From Ferrovibrio sp041906005 (GTDB taxonomy: Bacteria > Pseudomonadota > Alphaproteobacteria > Ferrovibrionales > Ferrovibrionaceae): 64,000 nt of DNA. The stretch is taken from positions 2,728,001-2,792,000 of the forward strand of contig NZ_JAYRJY010000001.1 in the NCBI RefSeq assembly GCF_041906005.1. The letters run 5' to 3'. A model generated the notes under the pieces. That model searched no databases. It was not told where the DNA came from and saw only the letters and a program-made list of their open reading frames with translations. Positions 50,891 through 59,307 of this stretch are shown here, piece by piece. Position 1 is the first letter of the stretch. Every line of letters starts with the position of its first letter. The translations under genes and the position numbers were made by a program.

Positions 50891-52630
50891 ATGCGAGATA
50901 GCCTGATGCGCCAACCCGCTTTCTTCAACACCATATCCCTGCGGACGCAGGTTGCCATAGCCACCGGCACGCTCTGCGCCATGCTGGTTCTGTGCGCGTC
51001 ACTGGGTGCTGCCTGGGTCGGCCGCCAGCAGGCCACCGATTTGATCGGGGCGGAACTGGCCGAGCGTTCGGTCGAACTAGCCGATGCGCTGGATCGTGGC
51101 ATGTTCGAGCGGTATCGCGAAATCGGCATCCTTGCCGACCTTGAGCCGTTGCGCGGCAGCTGGGAGGGCGATACCGGCCAGTTGCGCAGAACCTTAGAGC
51201 GGCTGCAGCACAGCTATGCTGAATATGCGTGGATCGGTTTCGCTGATACCAGCGGCCGGGTGCATGCCGCGACGCGCGGCATGCTGGAGGGGCAGTCGGT
51301 GGTGCAGCGGCCGTGGTTTATCGAGGGTATGCGTAAGCCATTCATCGGTGACGTCCACGAGGCGGTGCTGCTGGGCAACCTGCTGGAGCCGCGGAAGGAT
51401 CGCGAGCCTTTCCGCTTCGTCGACGTTTCTCATCCGGTATACGACGGAGCCGGACGCCTGCTGGGGGTCGTCGGCGCCCATCTGAGCTGGGACTGGGCCG
51501 CCGATGTGCGGCGCTCGGTGCTCAAGGCCGATGACAAAACTCAGATCAGCATCCTTGACGGCAACGGCCATGTGCTGCTCGGCAAGAATTTCGGCGAGCG
51601 GATGCTGACCGTGACGATGGCGCGGGCCCTTACGGAGAAGGGGCAGGGTTATAGTGCGGAGTTCAGCGGTCAGGGCGGGCGCTGGTTGACCGGCTTTGCC
51701 GTCAGCAAGGGGCATCGCGAATATCCGGGGCTGGGCTGGATCGTCATCGCGCAACAGCCTGCCGAGATCGCCTTCCGGCCGGTGCAGGGGCTGGTGGCGT
51801 CGATCCTGACTGTTGGTTTGCTGCTCGGGCTGCTGGGAACGTTGCTGGCCTGGTGGCTGGCCGGATTCCTGACTGGCCCGATCAGCGCCATCACGGCGGA
51901 AGCGGAGCGTATTGGTCGTGATGCCCAGGTGCAGACCCTGCCGCGCGTCGGCGGCGCACGCGAAGTGCTGCAACTGTCGCAAGCGCTGCGTTCGCTGCTG
52001 CGTCGCGTTGGGTTGGCCGAACAGCGGCTGGAAGCGGCCGAGCGCGATATGGAAAGCCACGCCGCCCGGAGCCGTAAGACATCCGAGGATATCGAGCGCT
52101 TGCGTCGGTTGGCCAACACCGATCCGCTTACCGGCCTGCTCAACCGCCGTGCCTTTCTGGAAGCGGCAGAGCGCGAACTTGCCGTCGCCCGGCGCTATGG
52201 TCGCAAGCTGGCCCTGGTGGTTGCTGATATCGACCATTTCAAGACGGTGAATGACCGATACGGCCATGCGGCCGGTGATATCGCCATTCGCGAGGTTGCG
52301 AACATGCTGGTGCAGGGTGCGCGCGATACGGATCTGGTCGCTCGCTTTGGCGGCGAGGAATTCGTGGTCCTGCTGATGGAAAGCGATATCGCCGCCGGCA
52401 CCGCCTACGCGGAACGCGTGCGGAGCATGATCATGGCGGCGCGCATCCCGATCGACAGTACCCGGGATATCCGTCTGACCATCAGCCTCGGCTGCACGGT
52501 TCTGGATGCCGCCGATCGCGACGTGCAGGATGCCATCGACCGGGCCGACGGCGCATTGTACAAGGCTAAATCGGCCGGACGGAATCGCGTGCGCGTCTCG
52601 CTGGCCGGGCAATCCCCCGTCGTGGGCTGA
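50891..52630 (+). CDS. Membrane diguanylate cyclase with periplasmic sensor domain
   Basis: 579-residue c-di-GMP synthase. Helix 1 (TQVAIATGTLCAMLVLCASLGAA), a periplasmic Cache-like domain (about 55-290), helix 2 (LVASILTVGLLLGLLGTLLAWWLAG), a HAMP-like linker (GPISAITAEAERIGRDAQV), then GGDEF with active site FGGEEF. An inhibitory site RDTD lies five residues upstream of it, so product feedback is expected. The loop VADIDHFKTVNDRYGH completes the catalytic core. A second ATG at 50906 is possible. Confidence 0.9.
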   Translation: MRDSLMRQPAFFNTISLRTQVAIATGTLCAMLVLCASLGAAWVGRQQATDLIGAELAERSVELADALDRGMFERYREIGILADLEPLRGSWEGDTGQLRRTLERLQHSYAEYAWIGFADTSGRVHAATRGMLEGQSVVQRPWFIEGMRKPFIGDVHEAVLLGNLLEPRKDREPFRFVDVSHPVYDGAGRLLGVVGAHLSWDWAADVRRSVLKADDKTQISILDGNGHVLLGKNFGERMLTVTMARALTEKGQGYSAEFSGQGGRWLTGFAVSKGHREYPGLGWIVIAQQPAEIAFRPVQGLVASILTVGLLLGLLGTLLAWWLAGFLTGPISAITAEAERIGRDAQVQTLPRVGGAREVLQLSQALRSLLRRVGLAEQRLEAAERDMESHAARSRKTSEDIERLRRLANTDPLTGLLNRRAFLEAAERELAVARRYGRKLALVVADIDHFKTVNDRYGHAAGDIAIREVANMLVQGARDTDLVARFGGEEFVVLLMESDIAAGTAYAERVRSMIMAARIPIDSTRDIRLTISLGCTVLDAADRDVQDAIDRADGALYKAKSAGRNRVRVSLAGQSPVVG

Positions 52631-52635
52631 TCCGC

Positions 52636-53286
52636 TCAGGAGGCCGGCTTGCGCAGCAGCGCAACATCGGGCCCGGCAAATTCGAGGTCCAGGCCATGCC
52701 GCTCCGCGATGAAGCGGAAGGTTGCATCGGCGAAGAAGCAGACATGGGTGGGGTCGCGGATGTAATGCCATTGCGCGAAAGCGTCGTGGCCGCGCACGCG
52801 CTTGGTCATCACGCCGATCCAGCCACCGGGGCGCAGCAGGCCCAGCAGCCGCGCGATTTCGGTGCCGGGTGCGGCCAGATGCTCGAACACCTCGCTGCTG
52901 GTGATGAAGTCGTAGGTCTGTTCCAGCGCGGCCGTATCCGGTGCGAAAAGCGGATCATAGATACGCATGGCAAAGCCGGCTTCCGCGAACATGGCGGCCA
53001 GCGCGGGCGCCGGGCCGCAGCCGAAATCCAGGCCGCTGGCGCCCGGCGTCAGGCGCTGCGTCATCGGTTCGAACAATCGCGCCAGGAACCGGCGATAGCC
53101 GGGATCGTCCAGCACGTTCTCGTGCGTGTCGTAGAAGGCCCGGGCCGCCGCCACGTCCAGATGCTGGTATGGCGGTACGAAGACCAGATCGCAGCTTTCG
53201 CATTGCAGATAGTCGCGCCGCGCGTCGCGGTGATAGGGCCGCGCTGAGCCTGAGCAGAGCGGGCAGGAGGACTGGGCTGCGGTCAT
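52636..53286 (-). CDS. Class I methyltransferase with N-terminal zinc-ribbon-like motif
   Basis: 216-residue protein. Two CxxC pairs near the start (SSCPLCSG and QCESCDLVF) suggest a small zinc ribbon, followed by a methyltransferase-23-like domain: LDFGCGPAPALAAMF is motif I, RIYDPLF the acidic site, FITSSEVFEHL and LLRPGGWIGVMTKR the later motifs. The ATG at 53286 starts just before the first CxxC. Substrate unknown; sugar-nucleotide or hypothetical RNA substrates are options. Confidence 0.83.
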   Translation of the reverse strand: MTAAQSSCPLCSGSARPYHRDARRDYLQCESCDLVFVPPYQHLDVAAARAFYDTHENVLDDPGYRRFLARLFEPMTQRLTPGASGLDFGCGPAPALAAMFAEAGFAMRIYDPLFAPDTAALEQTYDFITSSEVFEHLAAPGTEIARLLGLLRPGGWIGVMTKRVRGHDAFAQWHYIRDPTHVCFFADATFRFIAERHGLDLEFAGPDVALLRKPAS

Positions 53287-53357
53287 CGCCGCAGCATAGG
53301 CGGCAGATCGGGCAAAGGCGATGGCCGGCGGCGGCATGCGTCGCCGGCCAGGCTTGG

Positions 53358-53987
53358 TCAGACGTCGAAAAACACGGTCTCGTTGTCGCCCTGCAGGACG
53401 ATGTCGAAATGATAGACAGTCTTGCCGTCCTTCTTTTCGCCGCGTTGGGCGATCAGGGTCTTTCGCCGTACTTTCAACTCAATCAGGTTGAGCACCGGAT
53501 CGGCGGCATTGGCGGCGTCCTCGTCGGAGAAATACATCCGTGTGCTGAGGCCGATATTGATGCCGCGCGCCACGATCCAGAAGTTGATGTGCGGTGCCAT
53601 CATCTTGCCGTGACGGCCAACCACCGGGCCGGGCTTGATCGTTTCGAACCGGTAGATGCCGGTATCGAAATCGGCGCCGGTGCGGCCCCAGCCGCGGAAA
53701 TCGGCATCCAGCGGCTTGTTCTGCGTGTCGGCCGGATGGTTGTAACGGCCGGCGGCGTTGGCCTGCCAGATCTCCAGCAGCGCGTCGTTCAGCGACGAGC
53801 CGGTGCCATCCAGCACGCGGCCTTCGATCACGATGTGCTCGCCCTTGGTCTGCGGGCCGGCCAGCAGGTTGCTGAAATTATGCTGGAAGATATCGAAGCC
53901 GGCCTGGTGCGGCGCCAGGCCGATATGCACATAGGGGCCGGCGGTCTGCGAGGCGGTTTCCTGCAGGTAGGTGAGGGATTGCGGCAT
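53358..53987 (-). CDS. pcaG: Protocatechuate 3,4-dioxygenase alpha subunit
   Basis: 209-residue alpha subunit of the intradiol ring-cleaving dioxygenase. It shares the beta-sandwich fold (IVIEGRVLDGTGSSLNDALLEIWQANAAGRYNHPAD) but lacks the full set of iron ligands, as expected for PcaG. The ATG at 53987 is four bases after the pcaH stop; ATG 54002 would overlap pcaH. Works with PcaH on protocatechuate in the beta-ketoadipate pathway. Confidence 0.93.
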   Translation of the reverse strand: MPQSLTYLQETASQTAGPYVHIGLAPHQAGFDIFQHNFSNLLAGPQTKGEHIVIEGRVLDGTGSSLNDALLEIWQANAAGRYNHPADTQNKPLDADFRGWGRTGADFDTGIYRFETIKPGPVVGRHGKMMAPHINFWIVARGINIGLSTRMYFSDEDAANAADPVLNLIELKVRRKTLIAQRGEKKDGKTVYHFDIVLQGDNETVFFDV

Positions 53988-53991
53988 GGTC

Positions 53992-54717
53992 TCAATTCCC
54001 ATCCAGCTTGTTTTCGAACATGGTGGAGCGGCGGCCGCGCAGCACGAAGTCGAAGCGATAGGCCAGGCTGTCGAGCGGGATCGCCGCGTTCAGGTCGAGC
54101 GGCGCGATCAGGCGCTCCAGCGCGCCTTTGTCGGGCACGGTCTGCAGGATCGGGCAGATCGGGATCAACGGATCGCCCTCGAAATACATCTGGGTGATCA
54201 GGCGCTGGGCAAAGCCCGAGCCGAACAGCGAGCAATGGATATGCGCCGGCCGCCATGAGTTGACGTAGTTGCGCCACGGATAGGGGCCGGGCTTGACGGT
54301 ACGGAAGAAATAATTGCCGTTCTCGTCGGTCAGCGTGCGGCCGCAGCCACCGAAATTCGGATCGATCGGCGCCAGGTAGGTGTCCTTCTTGTGGCGGTAG
54401 CGGCCGCCGGCATTGGCCTGCCAGATCTCGACCAGCGTGTTGGGTACCGGCCGGCCGTTTTCGTCCAGCACGCGGCCATGCACCACGATGCGCTCGCCCA
54501 CCGGGTCGCCGGTCTTGGCGTAGTTGCGGATCAGGTCGTTATCCAGCGGTCCGATCTCGTTGTGGCCGAAAACCGGTCCGGTCACTTCCGACAGCGAGTT
54601 CTGCAGCGACAGCAGGGCGTGCTTCGGTGAACGGGTGACGCTGGTCTTGTAGGTGGGAGTATAGGCGGGCGGATGCAGGCGCCGGTCACGCTGAAAGAAT
54701 TCCCCTTTGATATCCAT
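53992..54717 (-). CDS. pcaH: Protocatechuate 3,4-dioxygenase beta subunit
   Basis: 241-residue catalytic subunit carrying the Fe(III) site. Tyr ligands lie in GGRYRHKKDTY and PYPWRNYVNSW, and the two His ligands in RPAHIHCSLFG. VHGRVLDENGRPVPNTLVEIWQANAGG is the family core. No pcaB, pcaC, pcaD or pcaIJ lies next to it, so the pathway must be completed elsewhere. Divergent from a LysR-type gene that may regulate it. Confidence 0.95.
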   Translation of the reverse strand: MDIKGEFFQRDRRLHPPAYTPTYKTSVTRSPKHALLSLQNSLSEVTGPVFGHNEIGPLDNDLIRNYAKTGDPVGERIVVHGRVLDENGRPVPNTLVEIWQANAGGRYRHKKDTYLAPIDPNFGGCGRTLTDENGNYFFRTVKPGPYPWRNYVNSWRPAHIHCSLFGSGFAQRLITQMYFEGDPLIPICPILQTVPDKGALERLIAPLDLNAAIPLDSLAYRFDFVLRGRRSTMFENKLDGN

Positions 54718-54827
54718 GGCTTGCTCCCTAGATGCACGCCGGTCAGCCGGGGCGGCCGCTCATGCGCGATTCAGGCAGTGTCGACTCTTCCATTCAAAGA
54801 ATAAATTGATTAATTATAATAGAACAC

Positions 54828-55769
54828 ATGAGAAAATTCGATTATTTGGCGCTCGACGGCCACAGCCTGCAGCTTTTCCTCGCCGTGCTGGAGGAAGGAT
54901 CAGTCACCGCTGCCGCCGCCCGGTTAGGCCTGACCCAATCGGCGGTCAGCCACAGTCTGCAAAAGCTGCGCGAGATTGCCCGCGATCCGCTTTTCGTCAA
55001 ATCCGGACGCGGCATCATCGCCACCGGCCATGCCCAGGCGCTGGCCGAGCCGGCGCGCCGGCTGCTCGACCAGATGCAGGCCTTCGCGGCGGGGGCGGAA
55101 TTCGAGCCGGCCAAAGCCGATCTCGACCTCACCATCGCCGCCAACGATTTCCAGCGCGACCTGCTGCTGCCCACGCTGCTGCGCCAGTTGCAGGCGGCAA
55201 CACGTAGCGTGCGGCTGCGCGCCATTCCCTCGCAACTGCCCAGCGCCGAGATGCTGCGCGAGAACCGTTGTGACCTGCTGATCTCGCCGGTGCCGCCGAC
55301 GGGCACCGACGTGCTGCAGAAGCGGCTGTTGAGCGACCACTACGTCTGCTATTTCGATGCGACCATGCGCGAGGCCCCGCGCAGCATGGAAGATTATTTG
55401 CAGGCGCAGCACATCACCGTGGTCTACAGCGACAACGAACGCCTGCAATTCGACAAACGGCTGGAAGCCGCGGGCCACCGGCGCGAGGTGGCCGTGTCCG
55501 TGCCGAATTTCTCCGGTGTGCCGGCTTTCCTGCGCGGCACGACAATGCTGGCCAGCATGCCCAGCCTGCTGCGCGACAGCCTGATGCGGGATTTCGCGCA
55601 GGTATCGATCCCGCTGCCCGATGTGGCGCAGCAGGGCATCGGCGACCTACCCATGTACATGGCCTGGCATCGCCGCGTGCAAGATGACCCGGCCCATGTG
55701 TGGCTGCGGGCGCAGGTGGAAATCGCCGCAATCACGGCGCTGCGCGACGATACAGCGCCGCTGCAATAA
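54828..55769 (+). CDS. LysR-family transcriptional regulator, divergent from pcaHG
   Basis: 313-residue LTTR. The winged helix-turn-helix is near the N-terminus (LQLFLAVLEEGSVTAAAARLGLTQSAVSHSLQKLREIARDPLFVKSGRG), followed by a periplasmic-binding-like effector domain. It resembles NahR/DcaT-type members more than PcaQ. The 110-bp gap to pcaH has an AT-rich core (54795-54820, with TTGATTAATTATAA) likely to hold the shared promoter and LTTR sites. Effector probably an aromatic acid, by context. Confidence 0.87.
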   Translation: MRKFDYLALDGHSLQLFLAVLEEGSVTAAAARLGLTQSAVSHSLQKLREIARDPLFVKSGRGIIATGHAQALAEPARRLLDQMQAFAAGAEFEPAKADLDLTIAANDFQRDLLLPTLLRQLQAATRSVRLRAIPSQLPSAEMLRENRCDLLISPVPPTGTDVLQKRLLSDHYVCYFDATMREAPRSMEDYLQAQHITVVYSDNERLQFDKRLEAAGHRREVAVSVPNFSGVPAFLRGTTMLASMPSLLRDSLMRDFAQVSIPLPDVAQQGIGDLPMYMAWHRRVQDDPAHVWLRAQVEIAAITALRDDTAPLQ

Positions 55770-55951
55770 ACGATCCGCAATAGTATTGCCTAATGTTGCG
55801 GCGGTCTGATCTGCCGCCGCGCGGTTGTTGCTTTGTAACGCGACATTGCGCGGTGCGGGCTATGATTGTCGTGCATCGCCCGTGTTCCTAGCGTGGCATC
55901 GACCGGCGAGAACCGGCTCCCGTTTCCACGATCCCAGAACAGGAGATTGCG

Positions 55952-56782
55952 ATGTCCAATTCCGTGAATACCAATGTGGGCGCGCTGGTGGCCCTGTCGT
56001 CTCTGCGCGGCATCAACAGCGAGCTCGACAAGACCTCCAAGCGCGTGCAGACCGGCTACAAGGTGGCCGATGCATCCGATGACGCCGCCGTTTTCGCAGT
56101 GGCCCAGGGCATCCGGGGCAACATCAAGGCCTATGCCTCGGTGCAGTCCTCGCTGGCGGCCGGCGAAGGCCTCGGCCAGGTGACCGCCGCCGCGCTGACC
56201 GGCATCTCGAACCTGATCGGCGATATCAAGGCGAAATTCGCCAACCTGGCCGACGGCTCGCTGACTTCCGAACAGCGTGAAGTCTACACCAACGATGCCG
56301 AACAGTTGCTGAGTCAGATCAACAACTACATCAGCCAGGCCACCTATAACGGCAAGAACCTGCTGGATACCAACGACGGCACGCTGGTGACCTTCGTGGC
56401 CGACGTGTCGGGCACCACGCTTACCCTGTCGACCGGCAGCGGCCTGTCTTCGGCGGCGGCCACCGATTTCGCCTCGGTGATCGCGGCTTACACCAGTGCG
56501 GACGGGTATTCGGCCGCCATGGTGGGACTCAGCACGCTGGAATCCCTGGTCAACTCGATGTCGGCCGAAGTCGCGGCGCAGGCGCGCTCGATCACCCTGC
56601 AGAAAGGCTTCGTCGACGACCTGGTCGACGCCACCAAGACGGGCCTCGGCGCCCTGGTGGATGCCGACGTGGCCTCGGAAAGCGCGACGCTGCAATCCCT
56701 GCAGGTGCGCCAGCAGCTCAACATCCAGGCGCTTTCCATCGCCAACCAGCAGCCCAACATGCTGCTCAGCCTGTTCCAGTAA
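55952..56782 (+). CDS. Flagellin (short FlaA type)
   Basis: 276-residue flagellin with the conserved N-terminal D0/D1 (NTNVGALVALSSLRGINSELDKTSKRVQTGYKVADASDDAAVFAVAQGIRG) and C-terminal D1/D0 (ASESATLQSLQVRQQLNIQALSIANQQPN, ending LLSLFQ). The variable middle is short, typical of small alphaproteobacterial flagellins. AGGAG precedes the ATG. It is exported by the flagellar type III system. No other flagellar gene is nearby, so this is an isolated filament gene. Confidence 0.93.
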   Translation: MSNSVNTNVGALVALSSLRGINSELDKTSKRVQTGYKVADASDDAAVFAVAQGIRGNIKAYASVQSSLAAGEGLGQVTAAALTGISNLIGDIKAKFANLADGSLTSEQREVYTNDAEQLLSQINNYISQATYNGKNLLDTNDGTLVTFVADVSGTTLTLSTGSGLSSAAATDFASVIAAYTSADGYSAAMVGLSTLESLVNSMSAEVAAQARSITLQKGFVDDLVDATKTGLGALVDADVASESATLQSLQVRQQLNIQALSIANQQPNMLLSLFQ

Positions 56783-56807
56783 AACCGGCAGACTGCGCCC
56801 GAACGCG

Positions 56808-56834
56808 AAAGGGAGCCGCAAGGCTCCCTTTTTT
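56808..56834 (+). terminator. Flagellin terminator
   Basis: 10-bp stem AAAGGGAGCC (56808-56817) / GGCTCCCTTT (56822-56831) with a GCAA loop, continuing into T6. It lies 26 bp after the flagellin stop. Confidence 0.9.
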
Positions 56835-56862
56835 CATGGGATGAACAAAGTCGGGAGGCGAA

Positions 56863-56878
56863 TGGCGGAGAGGGTGGG
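56863..56878 (-). repeat. Putative attachment-site core: tRNA-Ser 3'-end fragment
   Basis: On the minus strand the 16 bases CCCACCCTCTCCGCCA equal the T-stem/acceptor/CCA end of alphaproteobacterial tRNA-Ser as I know it; the rest of the tRNA is absent. It sits 128 bp before an integrase gene, as expected for one att half. The same bases are also part of an 8-bp inverted repeat (ATGGCGGA 56862-56869 / TCCGCCAT 56883-56890), so a plain hairpin is the competing explanation. Confidence 0.55.
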
Positions 56879-56897
56879 CCCTTCCGCCATACTCGTG

Positions 56898-56923
56898 CGT
56901 AAGCCTACGTAAGCTGGCGTAAG
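56898..56923. repeat. Three helically phased CGTAAG repeats beside the integrase
   Basis: CGTAAG occurs at 56898, 56908 and 56918, exactly 10 bp apart, i.e. on one face of the helix, between the att core and the integrase start. Such phased short repeats suit integrase arm-type or excisionase binding sites. The role is inference. Confidence 0.5.
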
Positions 56924-57006
56924 TAAATTCCTTTTAAAACAGATAGTTAGGTAATCTTATCGCTTTACCCAATCTTTCCAACAAGGTACAAAGCAGCCAC
57001 GGATTT

Positions 57007-58278
57007 GTGGGTAGGCTTGTGGGTACGCACAACAGATCGCTCGCGCGATTGAAGGCATTGGACGTTGCGAGACGTGCCGCACCGGGCATGTATCACGACG
57101 GCGGTGGCTTATATCTGCAGGTCACCAAGAATGGCGGTCGCTCTTGGGTATTTCGATACTCGGTAGTCGATGAGCGAGGGCGCCGCAGAGGCCGAGAAAT
57201 GGGCCTGGGCCGAGTTGATTTGGTATCTCTGGCCGAAGCCCGTGAGTCTGCACGGCAACTTCGGAAAGACCGCCTGGCGGGTATAGATCCTATTGAGGCG
57301 AGGAAGCAGCGACGCAGAGACGAACAGCTTGCGAAGGCAAGGGCTATATCCTTCAAGGACTGCTCGGTGGCGTACGTCGCGGCGCATCAATCCGGTTGGC
57401 GAAATGCAAAGCATGCCGATCAGTGGCTTAACACCCTAAACGCTCACATTTGGCCGGTCTTCGGTGACATGTCGGTTGGCGCAGTTGACACTGCTGCTGT
57501 CATCAAAGCTCTTGAGCCGATTTGGTCGGAGATTCCGGAGACCGCTTCTCGTGTGCGTGGTCGTGTCGAAGCCATATTAGATTGGGCAAAGGCTAGAGAG
57601 TTCCGTACAGGAGAGAATCCTGCGCGTTGGCGTGGACACTTAGACAATTTGCTACCCGCGCCGACAAAGGTCCGGAAGGTCAAGCATCATCCAGCCTTGC
57701 CGTATCAGGAAGTTGCGAATTTCCTATCTCGGCTGCGGGAACAATCCGGACCAACCGCACTTGCGCTGGAATTTTTGATCTTAACGGCAGCCAGGACTGG
57801 TGAAACGATTGGTGCGGCATGGGAAGAAATATCATTTGTCGAAAAAATGTGGGTAATTCCTGCAGACCGCATTAAGAGCCACCGCGAACATCGCGTGCCC
57901 TTGTCGGAGCGCGCTCTGGAGATTCTTAATCTCCTTAAGGGAGAAGTCACTCTGGAAGAATTGCGGGGCTACATTTTTAAAGGGCAGCGCCAGTCAGAAC
58001 ACCTTTCAAGTATGGCCATGCTAAAGTTGCTGGCGAGAATGAACCGCAGTGACATCACTGTTCACGGTTTCAGATCGACGTTCCGTGATTGGGTGTCCGA
58101 ATGCACCGACTATTCCCGAGAGGCTGCCGAGATGGCCTTGGCCCATACAGTTGGCGATAAGGTAGAGGCAGCCTATCGACGCGGAGATTTGCTACAAAAG
58201 CGTCGCGACATGATGAATGATTGGGCGCAATACTGTGCGGGTAATCGCTCTGCAATAGAGGCTAAGAATGCGGCGTAG
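57007..58278 (+). CDS. P4-type tyrosine integrase
   Basis: 423-residue site-specific recombinase. The N-terminal DUF4102 arm-binding region (YHDGGGLYLQVTKNGGRSWVFRY) is typical of tRNA-targeting P4/prophage integrases, followed by a core-binding domain. Catalytic residues are R263 (TAARTGET), H353 and R356 (VHGFRSTFRDW), H380 (LAHTVGD) and nucleophile Y390 (AAYRRGD). No ATG fits. GTG at 57007 is used; GTG at 57019 is an alternative. Base composition is lower in GC than the chromosomal genes. Confidence 0.92.
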   Translation: MGRLVGTHNRSLARLKALDVARRAAPGMYHDGGGLYLQVTKNGGRSWVFRYSVVDERGRRRGREMGLGRVDLVSLAEARESARQLRKDRLAGIDPIEARKQRRRDEQLAKARAISFKDCSVAYVAAHQSGWRNAKHADQWLNTLNAHIWPVFGDMSVGAVDTAAVIKALEPIWSEIPETASRVRGRVEAILDWAKAREFRTGENPARWRGHLDNLLPAPTKVRKVKHHPALPYQEVANFLSRLREQSGPTALALEFLILTAARTGETIGAAWEEISFVEKMWVIPADRIKSHREHRVPLSERALEILNLLKGEVTLEELRGYIFKGQRQSEHLSSMAMLKLLARMNRSDITVHGFRSTFRDWVSECTDYSREAAEMALAHTVGDKVEAAYRRGDLLQKRRDMMNDWAQYCAGNRSAIEAKNAA

Positions 58279-58924
58279 TAAGTATGAGGATCTTGCGGGT
58301 GATTTTGTTAACCGCCTCTCTCCACGAGCGAAAGAATGGGCGGTAGAGGAATTCGCGAGTCTCGGTCGTCAGATCGAACCGGCAGATGTTGTGGGATTAT
58401 TTCGAGAGGTCGGTAATCTGACGACAAAGGCACGTAAAATTCTCTCACACCTTGAGCACGATATCGTTGAGGGGCTGCAGATTGGCGAATGGGATGCCAA
58501 GGGCGTGCCGTTCGACGGCAAAACCCAGACTTTAATTCCACGGGGTAATTGGTTCCTTCAGGTCGAAATTGACTTCCGAAAAAACGCGGTATCGTTCGAT
58601 AGTGGCCGCTTGAAATATTTTGAAGTCTCGATCTTGCCAGGCGAAAGAAAGTTGGATGGCATTGATCCGCGAACGGGATCAAAAGTACCTCGGCCAAGGG
58701 GGCGTCCAATCTCCAAAACTGGGCCGTATGTAGAGCGATACTTTGCCATTTGCAGAGACGGCGGGGAGCGAATTACGGTGAATTACGCTACTGCTGGAGA
58801 ATTGCTTAAGTGGGGACGCGACATGAAACTCGTCACAAACGGCGAAATAGCTGGGGAGCCTACAAAGGAAGCCATTATTAAGGCGATTGAGGCGCGATTG
58901 GGTAAAGATTCACCAACTAAATAA
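58268..58924 (+). CDS. Hypothetical protein of the integrated element
   Basis: 218-residue soluble protein overlapping the integrase 3' end by 11 bp, so probably co-translated. Visible features: an N-terminal helical part (LAGDFVNRLSPRAKEWAVEEFASLG), a central basic segment DPRTGSKVPRPRGRPISKTG, and a C-terminus GEPTKEAIIKAIEARLGK. No membrane or signal segment. GC-poor codon use matches the integrase. I do not recognise the family; DNA-binding is possible from the basic stretch, no more. Confidence 0.6.
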   Translation: MRRSKYEDLAGDFVNRLSPRAKEWAVEEFASLGRQIEPADVVGLFREVGNLTTKARKILSHLEHDIVEGLQIGEWDAKGVPFDGKTQTLIPRGNWFLQVEIDFRKNAVSFDSGRLKYFEVSILPGERKLDGIDPRTGSKVPRPRGRPISKTGPYVERYFAICRDGGERITVNYATAGELLKWGRDMKLVTNGEIAGEPTKEAIIKAIEARLGKDSPTK

Positions 58925-58956
58925 TAGTTCAATTATTCGCTGTTTTAGTTTGTACG

Positions 58957-58979
58957 TGCCCTTACTACGAAATGGGCAT
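58957..58979. promoter_or_regulatory. Element motif upstream of the HTH gene
   Basis: TGCCC (58957-58961) and GGGCA (58974-58978) form an inverted repeat around TTACTACGAAAT and run into the HTH start. GCCCTTACTACGAAA here shares 12 of 15 positions with GCCTTTACTACAAAC at 60067-60081, ahead of the DUF927 gene. TGGGCAT also recurs there. A shared operator is suggested. Confidence 0.4.
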
Positions 58980-59307
58980 GTCATCCGACACATCTATCCA
59001 CCTTGAGGCCGTCATCGCCGCCCTTCCCAAGGGACGGCTTGCCTATACTGTGGATGAGATTCTGGAAGTCGTTCCGCTCAGTCGCGCGTACATTTATCAA
59101 GCCCTTAATGATAACTCGCTGGCGGCCAGCAAAGCCGGAGGCAAGACAATTGTCCTCGCCTGGCGTCTGATTGCCTGGCTTAATAACCTTCCCGCTTACA
59201 GCACGGCACCCGGCAAAGAAGCCCGCAAGGGCCACGCAGTTCGTTTGCGCGCGCGTCGCACCGCTAAGTCTGCCACTTTCGATCCGAGCTGGCCGCGGAA
59301 TGGCTGA
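58972..59307 (+). CDS. Small HTH DNA-binding protein of the element
   Basis: 111-residue basic protein. A helix-turn-helix-like segment, AYTVDEILEVVPLSRAYIYQALNDNSLAASKAGGKTIVLAWRLIAWL, has the layout of excisionase/MerR-like helix-turn-helix proteins (a target-recognition helix followed by a wing). The C-terminus is Arg/Lys-rich (RLRARRTAKS). ATG 58972 or 58978 may be the start. The stop overlaps the next gene by 8 bp. It may be an excisionase or repressor acting on the motifs around it. Confidence 0.65.
   Translation: MGMSSDTSIHLEAVIAALPKGRLAYTVDEILEVVPLSRAYIYQALNDNSLAASKAGGKTIVLAWRLIAWLNNLPAYSTAPGKEARKGHAVRLRARRTAKSATFDPSWPRNG

Noticed and set aside
54795..54820. AT-rich palindrome-like TTGATTAATTATAA as an FNR box
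   Set aside because: The second half-site does not match ATCAA; it is more likely LysR promoter sequence.
56783..57006. Complete tRNA gene next to the integrase
   Set aside because: Only 16 bases of a tRNA-Ser 3' end are present; no T-loop, anticodon arm or D-arm can be drawn.
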